Shown piece by piece: positions 9,380-16,745 of a DNA stretch of 64,000 bases (its first letter is position 1; each line of letters opens with the position of its first letter). Source of the stretch: Opitutaceae bacterium (GTDB taxonomy: Bacteria > Verrucomicrobiota > Verrucomicrobiia > Opitutales > Opitutaceae). Under the pieces are notes generated by a model that saw only the letters and a program-made list of their open reading frames with translations, ran no database searches and had not been told where the DNA came from. Where the stretch lies: positions 806,001-870,000 of the forward strand of contig JAIXWF010000022.1 of NCBI GenBank assembly GCA_027482185.1. The letters run 5' to 3'. Both the position numbers and the translations under genes were made by a program.

Positions 9380-9790
9380 TTACGCGGCGCGCCGCAGCCG
9401 GGAGGCGCTGTGGCTGTGCGGGTCGCGCTCGCGCTTCGGCAGCGTCACGGTGAGCACGCCGTTGGCGATCTCGGCCTGCATCGCGGCGAAGTCGAAACCG
9501 GTGCCGAGCCGCAGCTTCAGGCGGTAGTCGCGCTGGGCATGTTCGAGGTGCAGCGAGCCGAAATTCACGCGGACGAAGCGGGCCTTCTTGGCGGTGACCA
9601 TCAGGTCGGCGCCGCGGCCCTCGATCTCCACGCCCGAGGCGTCGACGCCGGGGACATAGACGACGAGTTTCATCGCGTCCTCGTGCTCCTGGCAGTCGTA
9701 GGCCGGTTGACGGAACGCTTCGGCGACGGAAGCGGACGTGCGGACCTTGGAGCGACTGTTGGTCGGGAGGGAGTTGATGATCGTATGCAT
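9380..9790 (-). CDS. Hsp20/alpha-crystallin family small heat-shock protein
   Basis: A 136-residue ATP-independent holdase chaperone. The alpha-crystallin domain spans about residues 38-125 (MKLVVYVPGVDASGVEIEG at the start), with the hallmark C-terminal A-x-x-x-N-G-V-L motif in AEIANGVLTVTLPKRE. The N-terminal arm is short and polar, and the C-terminal extension (RDPHSHSASRLRRAA) lacks a clear I-x-I oligomerisation motif. It is convergent with the MFS gene, with a terminator on each side. Homology supports the family; the induction signal is not visible. Confidence 0.9.
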   Translation of the reverse strand: MHTIINSLPTNSRSKVRTSASVAEAFRQPAYDCQEHEDAMKLVVYVPGVDASGVEIEGRGADLMVTAKKARFVRVNFGSLHLEHAQRDYRLKLRLGTGFDFAAMQAEIANGVLTVTLPKRERDPHSHSASRLRRAA

Positions 9791-10124
9791 GGGAGGAAAA
9801 CGGAATGGAAACGTCCCCTCGTCGGTTTGGTGACCGCCGGGCTCTCAGAGGGCTAAACGTTTCCGACTGTGCGGAAGGAGTTTAGTTCTGGTTGCCCGTG
9901 CCGGTTTTTTTGGACCAAACGGCAAAAACAACCGGACGCATCGCAACGCGACGCTGCTGGCCCTGCTGGGAGCAGGTGCCGGCGAGGCGGGCGAGATGCG
10001 GATGGGTCGCGGTCATTGCTGTGATCTGGTATCGACCGTGTTCGTTGCAGACTTTATGCCAAGCCCGAATTTTTTTGTACCGGTGAAGATTGCGTGACGC
10101 TGACCTGCCGCCGAGCCTCGGCCC
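9791..10124. other. Intergenic region between divergent hsp20 and MazG-like genes
   Basis: 334 bp presumably carrying the promoters of both divergent genes. It is slightly AT-richer than the coding DNA, with a TTTTTTT run near 9904. I see no operator palindrome, no RNA gene and no credible small ORF. Confidence 0.5.
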
Positions 10125-10499
10125 ATGGCCGCTCCGACCGATTCCACCGCGACTGTTGCCGATCTCAAAGCCCGCGTGCTCGCCTTCGTGCGCGAGCGGG
10201 ACTGGGAGCAATTCCACAACCCCAAGAATCTGAGCATGGCGCTCGCCGCCGAGACCGGGGAACTCATGGAGCACTTCCTCTGGGCCACTCCCGAGCAGTC
10301 CGTCGCGCTCGCGGCCGATCCCGCGAAACGCGCGAAGATCGCGGACGAACTGGCCGACGTCGTCGTCTACGCCCTCGAGTTCGCCAACATGACCGGCCTC
10401 GACGTCGCCGCCGCGATCGACCGCAAGATGGCCGCCAACGCCCTCAAGTACCCCGTCGACAAAGCCCGCGGCCGCTCGAACAAGTACGACGAGCTCTAG
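10125..10499 (+). CDS. MazG-like nucleotide pyrophosphohydrolase (RS21-C6/dCTPase type)
   Basis: A 124-residue all-alpha NTP pyrophosphatase. Such enzymes hydrolyse non-canonical or excess (d)NTPs to NMP and PPi. The metal-binding helices are clear: AAETGELMEHFLW (E-x-x-E) and DELADVVVYALEFANMTGLD (E-x-x-D), followed by KMAANALKYPVDKARG, typical of the single-domain RS21-C6 subfamily. It is cytosolic. It starts at ATG 10125; the following repeat at 10501 begins directly after the stop. Confidence 0.92.
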   Translation: MAAPTDSTATVADLKARVLAFVRERDWEQFHNPKNLSMALAAETGELMEHFLWATPEQSVALAADPAKRAKIADELADVVVYALEFANMTGLDVAAAIDRKMAANALKYPVDKARGRSNKYDEL

Positions 10500-10500
10500 G

Positions 10501-10626
10501 CAATTGCGGATTGCGGAATTCGGATCTTTCGAAACCGGAAACCGAAGACCGGAAACCGGAATTCCGAAATCGGAAGCGACGCAGCGGTGGAGCGGGTTTC
10601 CGGTTTCCGGTCTCCCCATTCCGCAG
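10501..10626. repeat. Dispersed palindromic CCGGAAACC repeat, family B
   Basis: A ~126-bp element made of iterated (A)CCGGAAACC units. Left arm AGACCGGAAACCGGAA is at about 10546, right arm TTTCCGGTTTCCGGTCT at about 10597. The outer ends are ATTGCGGATTGCGGAAT and ATTCCGCAGTT. The same arms occur inside the batB/batC fusion gene (20002-20112). Confidence 0.8.
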
Positions 10627-10633
10627 TTATCCT

Positions 10634-11080
10634 TCAGCCTTTCCCGCCGAAGCTCACGTAGTCGTCGAGGTCGAGCAGGTCGGCGAAGGAACGGATGTCG
10701 TCGCGGTCGCCGGCGTGCGCCTTGATCGACTCGGCGAACCATTCGTGGCCGGCGGCGCCGCCGGGCCCGTTCAACTCGAGCCATTCCGACCAGCTCCGGA
10801 TTTCGTGGGCGGCGCGCGGTGCCCGCTCGCGGACCCACGCCAACATTTCGGAATCGGATTTGCCGGTGCCGGCCGCGGCCAGCAACTCCTCGGGGTTGAT
10901 CCCGGCGAAGGCGAAGAAGTGGCGGTCGAGCGGACAATTGTACTTGTAGCCCGCCAATTTGCCCGCGGCGGAGGCCCGGGCCTTGTCGAGCAGGCGCGGC
11001 AGGTGGGCGTAGCCGCCGAGGCGGACGCGCACGCTGCGCGGGGGATGCTGGGTCAGGTCGGGAGCGGAAAAATTGAGCAT
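10634..11080 (-). CDS. DUF5069 domain-containing protein
   Basis: A 148-residue cytosolic protein of unknown function. The family pattern is visible throughout: APDLTQHPPRSVRVRLGGY, LPRLLDKARA, then YNCPLDRHFFAFAGI and a C-terminal LLDLDDYVSFGGK. DUF5069 proteins are frequent in Verrucomicrobiota and Planctomycetota, often as small paralogous sets. It lies 13 bp downstream of the FmdB-like gene on the same strand, so the two probably share a transcript. No catalytic motif can be assigned. Confidence 0.88.
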   Translation of the reverse strand: MLNFSAPDLTQHPPRSVRVRLGGYAHLPRLLDKARASAAGKLAGYKYNCPLDRHFFAFAGINPEELLAAAGTGKSDSEMLAWVRERAPRAAHEIRSWSEWLELNGPGGAAGHEWFAESIKAHAGDRDDIRSFADLLDLDDYVSFGGKG

Positions 11081-11093
11081 GGCGAACTTGAGA

Positions 11094-11315
11094 TCAGTTG
11101 TTGCCGAAGCAGCCGCATTGGGAGCCGCAGGGGCGGGCCGGCGGTTCGGCTTTTTGCGCGATGAAGCCGTAGCCGCCGGCGATCACGCGGCGCACGGGCT
11201 CGCCGGTTTCCGGGTGCTTGGTCAGCGGCTGGTCCTGCATCGATTGCCGGACTTCGAAGCGCTGCACGGGCGCGCCGGGCCGGGAGGGGATCGTTTCGTA
11301 GACGTAGGTGGTCAT
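11094..11315 (-). CDS. FmdB-like small zinc-ribbon-type protein
   Basis: A 73-residue protein beginning MTTYVYETIPSRPG, followed by VQRFEVRQSMQDQPLTKHPETGEPVRRVIAGGYGFI, the pattern of the FmdB/CxxC putative regulatory family. In typical members a CxxC pair follows the first strand; here it is absent. The only cysteines are in the C-terminal tail (PCGSQCGCFGNN), so any metal binding would differ from the family. The start at 11315 is set by this conserved N-terminus; a longer frame upstream overlaps the divergent membrane-protein region. It heads an operon with the DUF5069 gene. Confidence 0.8.
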   Translation of the reverse strand: MTTYVYETIPSRPGAPVQRFEVRQSMQDQPLTKHPETGEPVRRVIAGGYGFIAQKAEPPARPCGSQCGCFGNN

Positions 11316-11433
11316 GGCGGAGCGGGAAATCGACGCGACGACGTTGGCCGGGGCGGACCGATTTGGCAACGGCCGGCCCCGCGGGATTGCGGCGGCCGGC
11401 CGGACGTGGTTTCTCGCCGCGTCCCGCCGCGCC

Positions 11434-11799
11434 ATGAAGACCGACCACGTCGTCCGCAACTACTACGTCCTCCCGTGTTGCCTGCTCCTGCTCAACCTCT
11501 GCGTCGAGCTGGTGAGCTACAAGGCGCGGATGATCGACGACGTCATGCTCCGCACCGGCGCCATCATGGGCATGGTGCTCTTCGGCGCCTCGCTCGTGAC
11601 GTACCTCGTGGCGCCGGCGATCAGTTTCCTGATCGGCACCTTGCACCGCACAAGCCGGCAGAACGCGGGCGGGCTCGGCGAAGTTTTTTTCCTGCTCCTG
11701 CTCGGCGTGCTCGTTTTCTGGCTCTACTACCGGATCTACATTCTCGGCCCGGAATCCGTGCTGCCGGCGGAATGGCACAATCCGGCGGGCGCGAAGTGA
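11434..11799 (+). CDS. Hypothetical small membrane protein
   Basis: A 121-residue protein with about three membrane segments (YYVLPCCLLLLNLCVELVS, MGMVLFGASLVTYLVAPAIS, VFFLLLLGVLVFWLYYRIYIL). No family is recognised. ATG 11434 is preferred to an earlier frame start at 11308, because the Arg/Ala-rich stretch upstream overlaps the 5' end of the FmdB-like gene and does not look like protein. It is divergent from that gene and convergent with the M48 protease gene. Confidence 0.7.
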   Translation: MKTDHVVRNYYVLPCCLLLLNLCVELVSYKARMIDDVMLRTGAIMGMVLFGASLVTYLVAPAISFLIGTLHRTSRQNAGGLGEVFFLLLLGVLVFWLYYRIYILGPESVLPAEWHNPAGAK

Positions 11800-11812
11800 C
11801 GCGCCGGCGCGC

Positions 11813-12874
11813 TCACGGCTTGGCGGGCGGCGCGGCGGGCGCGGCCGCCGCGGCCTTGAGCAGCTTGATGCGGTCGTCCGTCGACGGATGCGTGCTGAGG
11901 TAGGTGAAATCCGGCCCCGACTTCGGCCGCATTTTCTCGAGCAGTTGCAGGGCGGCCGGCAGGGCGGTCGGATTGATGCCTGCGGCGCGCAACCAGCCCA
12001 GCGCCACCGTGTCGGCCTCCGTCTCGAATTCGCGGGCGTAGCCTTGCTGGATGAGCAAAATCGGCAGCGTCGCGGAAAACGCCGTGAGCGACGAGAGATC
12101 GCCCGTGATCACCGCCATCGCGACGAGGGCGCCGCTGTTGCGCAGAATGAGCTGCAGGCCGTGGCGGCTCTCCACGTGCGCCAATTCATGCGCGAGGATC
12201 GCGGCGAAGAGGTCTTCGCCCTGCGGTTCCTTCAGGCACGCGAGGTAAAGGCTCTCGCCGACGACGATCTTGCCGCCGGGAAACGCGAAGGCGTTCGGCA
12301 CATTGAGATTCCGGAAAATCAATTCCGCCTTCACGCGGTCGCCGCGCGCCTTGGTCAGGCGGCCGAGGATGCGCGCGGCGCGGATCTGGTCCTGCGCCGG
12401 CAAGGTCACCCCGCCGCCGACCTGCTGGGAAAACGTGTCGAACGCGAAATTCCCGGCGCGGCGCTCGAGGTCGGCCGGCACGGAGCGCGCGACGCGGGCC
12501 GCGGCCGCCGGCAAGCCGAACCAGACCGTGAGCGCCACGCCCGCCACCAGCAGCAGCGTGCACACCGCGGCGGCGACGGCCCGGGCCTCGAGCCACTCGA
12601 GCCGGCGATGCAGGCGGCCGCGGTATCCGGCCGCCCCGAGGGCGGCGTCGGCTTCGGGCGAGCGCGGGATCTCGAGCAGGGCGCGGTCCGGCAGACGCAC
12701 GAAGTACGGCACGCCCGCGAGCGGCGCCGCGGGCCGGAAGGCGGCGAGTTGCTCGGTGCGCGCAAAGGTCTCGCCGCGGATTTCGACGGTACCGTCCGCG
12801 AGGAACGTCAACGCCACGGGTTCGTCGCCGGCGCGGCGGCCGTCGCTGTAGCGGGCGGCAACGGCGGTATTCAT
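11813..12874 (-). CDS. M48 family zinc metallopeptidase
   Basis: A 353-residue membrane-anchored gluzincin related to HtpX/Oma1/BepA-type proteases. A hydrophobic segment at about residues 95-120 (AAVCTLLLVAGVALTVWFGL) anchors it. The zinc site HELAH is at about residue 229, in AILAHELAHVESRHG; the third ligand Glu is in REFETEADTVALGW. The C-terminus holds the M48 helix LPAALQLLEKM and the LSTHPSTDDRI motif, then an Ala/Pro tail. It overlaps the upstream DUF898 gene by 4 bp (ATGA). The DUF898-M48 pairing is recurrent in bacteria and suggests a joint membrane role. Confidence 0.92.
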   Translation of the reverse strand: MNTAVAARYSDGRRAGDEPVALTFLADGTVEIRGETFARTEQLAAFRPAAPLAGVPYFVRLPDRALLEIPRSPEADAALGAAGYRGRLHRRLEWLEARAVAAAVCTLLLVAGVALTVWFGLPAAAARVARSVPADLERRAGNFAFDTFSQQVGGGVTLPAQDQIRAARILGRLTKARGDRVKAELIFRNLNVPNAFAFPGGKIVVGESLYLACLKEPQGEDLFAAILAHELAHVESRHGLQLILRNSGALVAMAVITGDLSSLTAFSATLPILLIQQGYAREFETEADTVALGWLRAAGINPTALPAALQLLEKMRPKSGPDFTYLSTHPSTDDRIKLLKAAAAAPAAPPAKP

Positions 12875-14043
12875 AGGCCGAAGTCCATCCCCGCGAACTC
12901 CGCCGCGGTGTCGCCCACGGCGCTCCCGCGCCCGGCCTCGAGGCTTTCGATCGCATCGACAGGGCCGTCGGGCAGCACTTCGAGGCGGGAGAGCACGTGT
13001 TCCGTCGAGCGGACCAGGGCCCAGGGATAGGCGAGTCCGCAGGTGACGATCATGGCGCCGAGATTCACGAGCTGCAGTTTCACCCAGGGGCCGGTTTCGA
13101 GCGAGGTGCGGAAGCGGTGGCGATCCAGGCGGGCCTCGTTCCAGATCAGACGGAAGGATTCCGCGAAGATGAGCTGCTTCGCGAGGAAGGCCCCGAAACC
13201 GTAGAGTGCGAAGGCGGGCAGGAGCTGGGCGCCGGTCGGGACGTGGCCGGAGTTCGCCCAGGTCAGCGCCGCCACGATCCCGCCGCCGACGAGAGCGGCG
13301 GCGAACACGATGCCGCCGCCGGCAAGGTAGGCGCGGTAGAGCGCGCCCGCGGGCAAAGTGAGATCGAAATAGGCGGTGCCGAAGCGGTGGCGGCCGAGCA
13401 CGAATTGCTGCCGGTTGCGGGCCCAGACCGGATAATAGAAGCCGAGCGAAAGCACGATGAGCAGCGGCTGCGCGAGGTAGATCAGGGCCGCGGCGCTGAG
13501 GCTCGGGTGGAAACGGAAACGCAGGCCGCGGTAGACGGTGTGGTGGGCGTTGAACGCCAACGACCGCACGACGATCCACGGCAGGAGCACGACGAAGAGC
13601 AAAAAGGCGCCGATGCGGACGGGGACATAGACGCTGCCAACCAGCGCGTAGGCGAGGAAGAGCGTGACGACGATGAGATTGCCGACGAGCAACCGGCGGG
13701 GATCGGCGGTGTAGTCGAAGCGGCGGCCGAGCAGCTCGGTGTGGCCGCGGAGGTAGCGCCGTTTGCGCACCTTGGCCCAGGCGCTGAAGATCCCGAGGGT
13801 CAGCAGCGTGAGCAGCGTATTCACGATCCAGATGCGGAAAAATTCCCGCGCGTCGCCGTGGAACGAGAAACGGGCCACGGGGGCCGACGGCGGCAGCGGG
13901 GGCGGCTCGGTCGCGAACTCCGCGGCGACGGGCGGGAGCGGCGGAGCCTCCGCGGCGGGCGCAGCCGGAGCCGGCGAATCCGGCACGGCCGGCGGTGCGG
14001 CGGGCGGCGGGGGTGGGTTGGGCGCCGGATCGGTTGCTTCCAT
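12871..14043 (-). CDS. DUF898 (YjgN-like) integral membrane protein
   Basis: A 390-residue protein. Residues 1-65 are a Pro/Ala-rich, probably disordered cytosolic tail. The DUF898 membrane domain follows, with repeated motifs such as FFRIWIVNTLLTLLTLGIFS, AWAKVRKRRYLRGHTEL and YPVWARNRQQFVLGRHRFG. About six transmembrane helices are visible. Function is unknown. In many genomes it is encoded next to an M48 peptidase, as here (4-bp overlap), so it may be a partner or substrate-presenting factor; that is inference. Confidence 0.9.
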   Translation of the reverse strand: MEATDPAPNPPPPPAAPPAVPDSPAPAAPAAEAPPLPPVAAEFATEPPPLPPSAPVARFSFHGDAREFFRIWIVNTLLTLLTLGIFSAWAKVRKRRYLRGHTELLGRRFDYTADPRRLLVGNLIVVTLFLAYALVGSVYVPVRIGAFLLFVVLLPWIVVRSLAFNAHHTVYRGLRFRFHPSLSAAALIYLAQPLLIVLSLGFYYPVWARNRQQFVLGRHRFGTAYFDLTLPAGALYRAYLAGGGIVFAAALVGGGIVAALTWANSGHVPTGAQLLPAFALYGFGAFLAKQLIFAESFRLIWNEARLDRHRFRTSLETGPWVKLQLVNLGAMIVTCGLAYPWALVRSTEHVLSRLEVLPDGPVDAIESLEAGRGSAVGDTAAEFAGMDFGL

Positions 14044-14085
14044 GCCGATAGGCCCGAACGTGCCCGGCCCGGCGGCGCGGGCAAG

Positions 14086-14616
14086 CTAGGCTTTCGGGCG
14101 GAAGACCTTTATGACGGAGTCGTCGGCTTCGAGCCGCGGGCCGCCGATGAGGTCGATGCAATAGGGAATCGCGGGGAACACGGCTTCGAGGTTTTCGCGG
14201 ATGGCTTTGGGCCGGCCGGGCAGATTGACGATGAGGGTGCGGCCGCGGAACCCCGCGGTTTGCCGCGAGAGGATCGCGGTCGGCACATACTTCAGCGAGG
14301 TCGCGCGCATCTGTTCGCCGAAGCCGGGCAGTTCCTTGTCGATCACGTCGCGCGTCGCCTCGGGGGTGACGTCGCGCGGGGCCGGGCCGGTGCCGCCGGT
14401 GGTGACGACGAGGCAGCAGCCGGCATCGTCGGCCAGGCGCCGGAGCTCGGCGGCGATGAGGGCGCGTTCGTCGGGGATGACCTTGTACTCGGTCTCGAAT
14501 GGCGTGGTGAGCCAGCTGCGCAGGAGCGCGAGGCAGGCTTGGCCGGGTTCGTCGGCGTAGATGCCGGCGGCGGCGCGGTCGGAGATGTTGAGGACGCCGA
14601 TCTTGGGCAGGCTCAT
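14086..14616 (-). CDS. mogA: Molybdopterin adenylyltransferase (MogA/MoaB family)
   Basis: 176 residues. Activates molybdopterin by adenylylation before molybdate insertion. The MoCF_biosynth fold motifs are present: IGVLNISDRAAAGIYAD (substrate loop), VVTTGGTGPAPRDVTPEAT (signature TGGTG), GFGEQMRA and LPGRPKAIRENLEAV. The length agrees with single-domain MogA. It overlaps the 3' end of gluQRS by 4 bp, so it is translationally coupled to it. No other Mo-cofactor gene is in this window. Confidence 0.92.
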   Translation of the reverse strand: MSLPKIGVLNISDRAAAGIYADEPGQACLALLRSWLTTPFETEYKVIPDERALIAAELRRLADDAGCCLVVTTGGTGPAPRDVTPEATRDVIDKELPGFGEQMRATSLKYVPTAILSRQTAGFRGRTLIVNLPGRPKAIRENLEAVFPAIPYCIDLIGGPRLEADDSVIKVFRPKA

Positions 14617-15452
14617 GCGGAGACGGAGAAGTTCGCGAGGATCGACGCGGGAGTCACGCCCTGAGCGCGCAGGGTGCGGAGCGCGAGGGCGTCGTGGCGC
14701 TTCGCGAGCCGCACGCCGTGGTCGTCGGTCACAAGCGGCGCATGGAAAAACGCGGGGATCGTCCGCCCCAGGGCTTCGAACAGCAGAATCTGCCGGAAGG
14801 TGCTGCGGATGAGATCGGCGCCGCGCACGACTTCGGTGATGCCGAATTCGAGATCGTCGACGACGGTGGCGAGTTGGTAGCTGGGCAGGTCGTCTTTGCG
14901 CCAGACGAGGAAATCGCCGAAGTCGCGGCCGGCGACGGCGCGTTGGTCGCCCGCGCGCAAATCCCGGAAAACCAATTCGCGGCCGACGGGCACGCGGAAG
15001 CGCCAGTTGACGGATTCCGTTTCGCCGAGCGGCGGCAGCGGGGCGTCGGCGGGCGGACGGAATTCCAAGGGGTAAACGGGTTCGTCGTCCGCGCCCGGAC
15101 CTTCATGCGGCGCGCCGGCGGCTTCGAGCACATCGCGGCGGGAACGGTGGCAGGGATAGATCAGGCCCTGGGCATGCAGGCGCTGCAGGGCGAGACGGTA
15201 GCGCGGCAGGCGTTCGCTTTGCGAAAACATCGGCTCGGCCCACGTCAGCCCGAGCCAGCGCAGATCGTCCTGCATGGCGGCGACGAATTCCGGGCGGCAG
15301 CGGCCGCGGTCGAGGTCGTCGTTGCGGAAGAGCAAGGTCCCGCCCGCGGCGCCGGCCCGCACGGCCGCGATCCAGAAGGTGCGCGCGTGACCCAGATGGA
15401 GATAGCCCGTCGGGGAGGGCGCGAGCCGGCCTCGGTAGGTGGGGAACGTCAC
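14613..15452 (-). CDS. gluQRS: Glutamyl-Q tRNA(Asp) synthetase
   Basis: A truncated class-I glutamyl-tRNA synthetase paralogue (279 residues, catalytic domain only) that attaches Glu to queuosine in tRNA(Asp). The entrance motif GRLAPSPTGYLHLGHA carries HLGH (HIGH-type), the KMSKS-like loop is RLAKRHD, and VVRGADLIRSTFRQILL and DDLPSYQLATVVDD match the family. The anticodon-binding half is absent, as expected. The usual zinc-site cysteines appear reduced to one (IYPCHRS). It is divergent from the LOG-family gene, with ~59 bp between the starts. Confidence 0.92.
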   Translation of the reverse strand: MTFPTYRGRLAPSPTGYLHLGHARTFWIAAVRAGAAGGTLLFRNDDLDRGRCRPEFVAAMQDDLRWLGLTWAEPMFSQSERLPRYRLALQRLHAQGLIYPCHRSRRDVLEAAGAPHEGPGADDEPVYPLEFRPPADAPLPPLGETESVNWRFRVPVGRELVFRDLRAGDQRAVAGRDFGDFLVWRKDDLPSYQLATVVDDLEFGITEVVRGADLIRSTFRQILLFEALGRTIPAFFHAPLVTDDHGVRLAKRHDALALRTLRAQGVTPASILANFSVSA

Positions 15453-15511
15453 GGCAGCGATGGATTGCCTTGGACTCTCGTGCGCCGATGCTCGGCCCTC
15501 AATCTCTTCCC

Positions 15512-16093
15512 ATGTCCAAATTGCTCTGCGTCTACTGCGCGTCCAGCGACCGGCTCGATCCCAAGTACTACGCCGCCGCCGCCGAGCTCGGCCGCGAATT
15601 GGTCGCGCGGGGCTGGGGCCTGGTCTACGGCGGCGGCAAGACCGGCATGATGGGCGCGGTGGCGCGCAGCGTGAAGCAGAGCGGCGGCCGCGTGGTCGGC
15701 GTGATCCCGGATTTCATGAAGGCGCGGGAGCTCGCTTTCGACGAGGCGGACGAACTCGTGACCGTCGTGACGATGCGGGAGCGCAAATTGCTGATGGAGA
15801 CGCGGGCGGATGCGTTCGTCACCTTGCCCGGCGGCTGGGGCACGCTCGAGGAGATCATGGAAATCCTCACCCTGCGGCAGCTCGATGTCGTGCGTAAGCC
15901 CTGCGTGATTTTCAACCAGGACGGCTTCTACGACCCGCTGCTCGAATTGTTCCGGCGCATGCTGGCCGAGAAATTCTTCAAGCCTTCGAACATGGAGCTG
16001 TACCGCGAGGCGCGGACGGTGCCGGACGTGTTCGCGCAGATCGAGGCGGCGGCCGGGGCGCAGGCGGAGACGAAGTGGTTTGAAACCAGGTGA
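15512..16093 (+). CDS. LOG family (TIGR00730) Rossmann-fold protein, putative cytokinin-riboside phosphoribohydrolase
   Basis: 193 residues. Shows the nucleotide 5'-monophosphate phosphoribohydrolase signatures: VYGGGKTGMMGAVA, and PGGWGTLEEIMEILT with the catalytic R/E arrangement ERKLLMETRADAFVTLPGG. LOG proteins release the base from N6-modified or plain AMP, and in bacteria probably recycle nucleotides. ATG 15512 (MSKLLCVYCASS) matches the family start; an in-frame ATG at 15470 would overlap the gluQRS promoter. It precedes a NUDIX gene by 52 bp. Confidence 0.92.
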   Translation: MSKLLCVYCASSDRLDPKYYAAAAELGRELVARGWGLVYGGGKTGMMGAVARSVKQSGGRVVGVIPDFMKARELAFDEADELVTVVTMRERKLLMETRADAFVTLPGGWGTLEEIMEILTLRQLDVVRKPCVIFNQDGFYDPLLELFRRMLAEKFFKPSNMELYREARTVPDVFAQIEAAAGAQAETKWFETR

Positions 16094-16145
16094 GTGGCTG
16101 GAATCCGGGCGATAAGCGGAAAGCTGTAAGCTGAAAACGACGGAC

Positions 16146-16727
16146 ATGGATCCTACATCGGACATCGCGGCCGGGAATGAACGTGGGCCGGTGCTGGCGT
16201 TGCTTCGGGCCCATGCGGCGCGGGAGTGGGAAATGCATGAGCGCGAGATGACGGCGGCGACGCTGCGTTTTGTGGAGACCGAGCCAACGTGTTTGTGGAG
16301 GAGCTGCGCGCCGGGGCACCTCACGGGATCGGCGTGGATCGTGAGTCCGGACCGCACGCGCACCCTGCTGACGCACCATCGCAAATTGGAAAAATGGCTG
16401 CAGCTCGGCGGGCATGCCGACGGCGAACCCGATCTGCTGGCGGTGGCGCTTAAAGAAGCGCGGGAGGAGAGCGGGCTCGCGCGGATCCGCGCCGTCGAGA
16501 CGGCGATCTTCGATCTCGACCGGCATTGGATTCCGGAACGCAAAGGCGAGCCGGCGCATTGGCACTACGACCTGCGCTTCATGATCGAGGCGGATCCGGC
16601 GGAGCCGCTCACGATTTCGAGCGAATCGAAGGACCTCGCCTGGGTGGCGGTCGACGAGGTGACCGCGCTCAATCCCGAGGAATCGATGGCGCGGATGGTG
16701 CGGAAAACGCGCGCGCTCCGGCGCTGA
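16146..16727 (+). CDS. NUDIX hydrolase
   Basis: 193 residues. The Nudix box is G-x5-E-x7-R-E-U-x-E-E-x-G-U. Here it reads GGHADGEPDLLAVALKEARE, continuing with ESG, so the catalytic REEExxG helix is retained but the upstream G-x5-E is GGHADGE. The domain is preceded by a strand with LTHHRKLEKWLQLGGH, typical of the ADP-ribose/NTP subfamily seen downstream of LOG genes. The substrate is unknown. It ends in a basic tail (RKTRALRR) and is convergent with batD, only 18 bp away. Confidence 0.9.
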   Translation: MDPTSDIAAGNERGPVLALLRAHAAREWEMHEREMTAATLRFVETEPTCLWRSCAPGHLTGSAWIVSPDRTRTLLTHHRKLEKWLQLGGHADGEPDLLAVALKEAREESGLARIRAVETAIFDLDRHWIPERKGEPAHWHYDLRFMIEADPAEPLTISSESKDLAWVAVDEVTALNPEESMARMVRKTRALRR

Positions 16728-16745
16728 GGCGCCTTCCCGTCGCGC

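Noticed and set aside
9892-10086. Small ORF between hsp20 and the MazG-like gene
   Set aside because: Unusual composition (many W, C, R), no homology and no ribosome binding site; it occupies the likely divergent promoter region.
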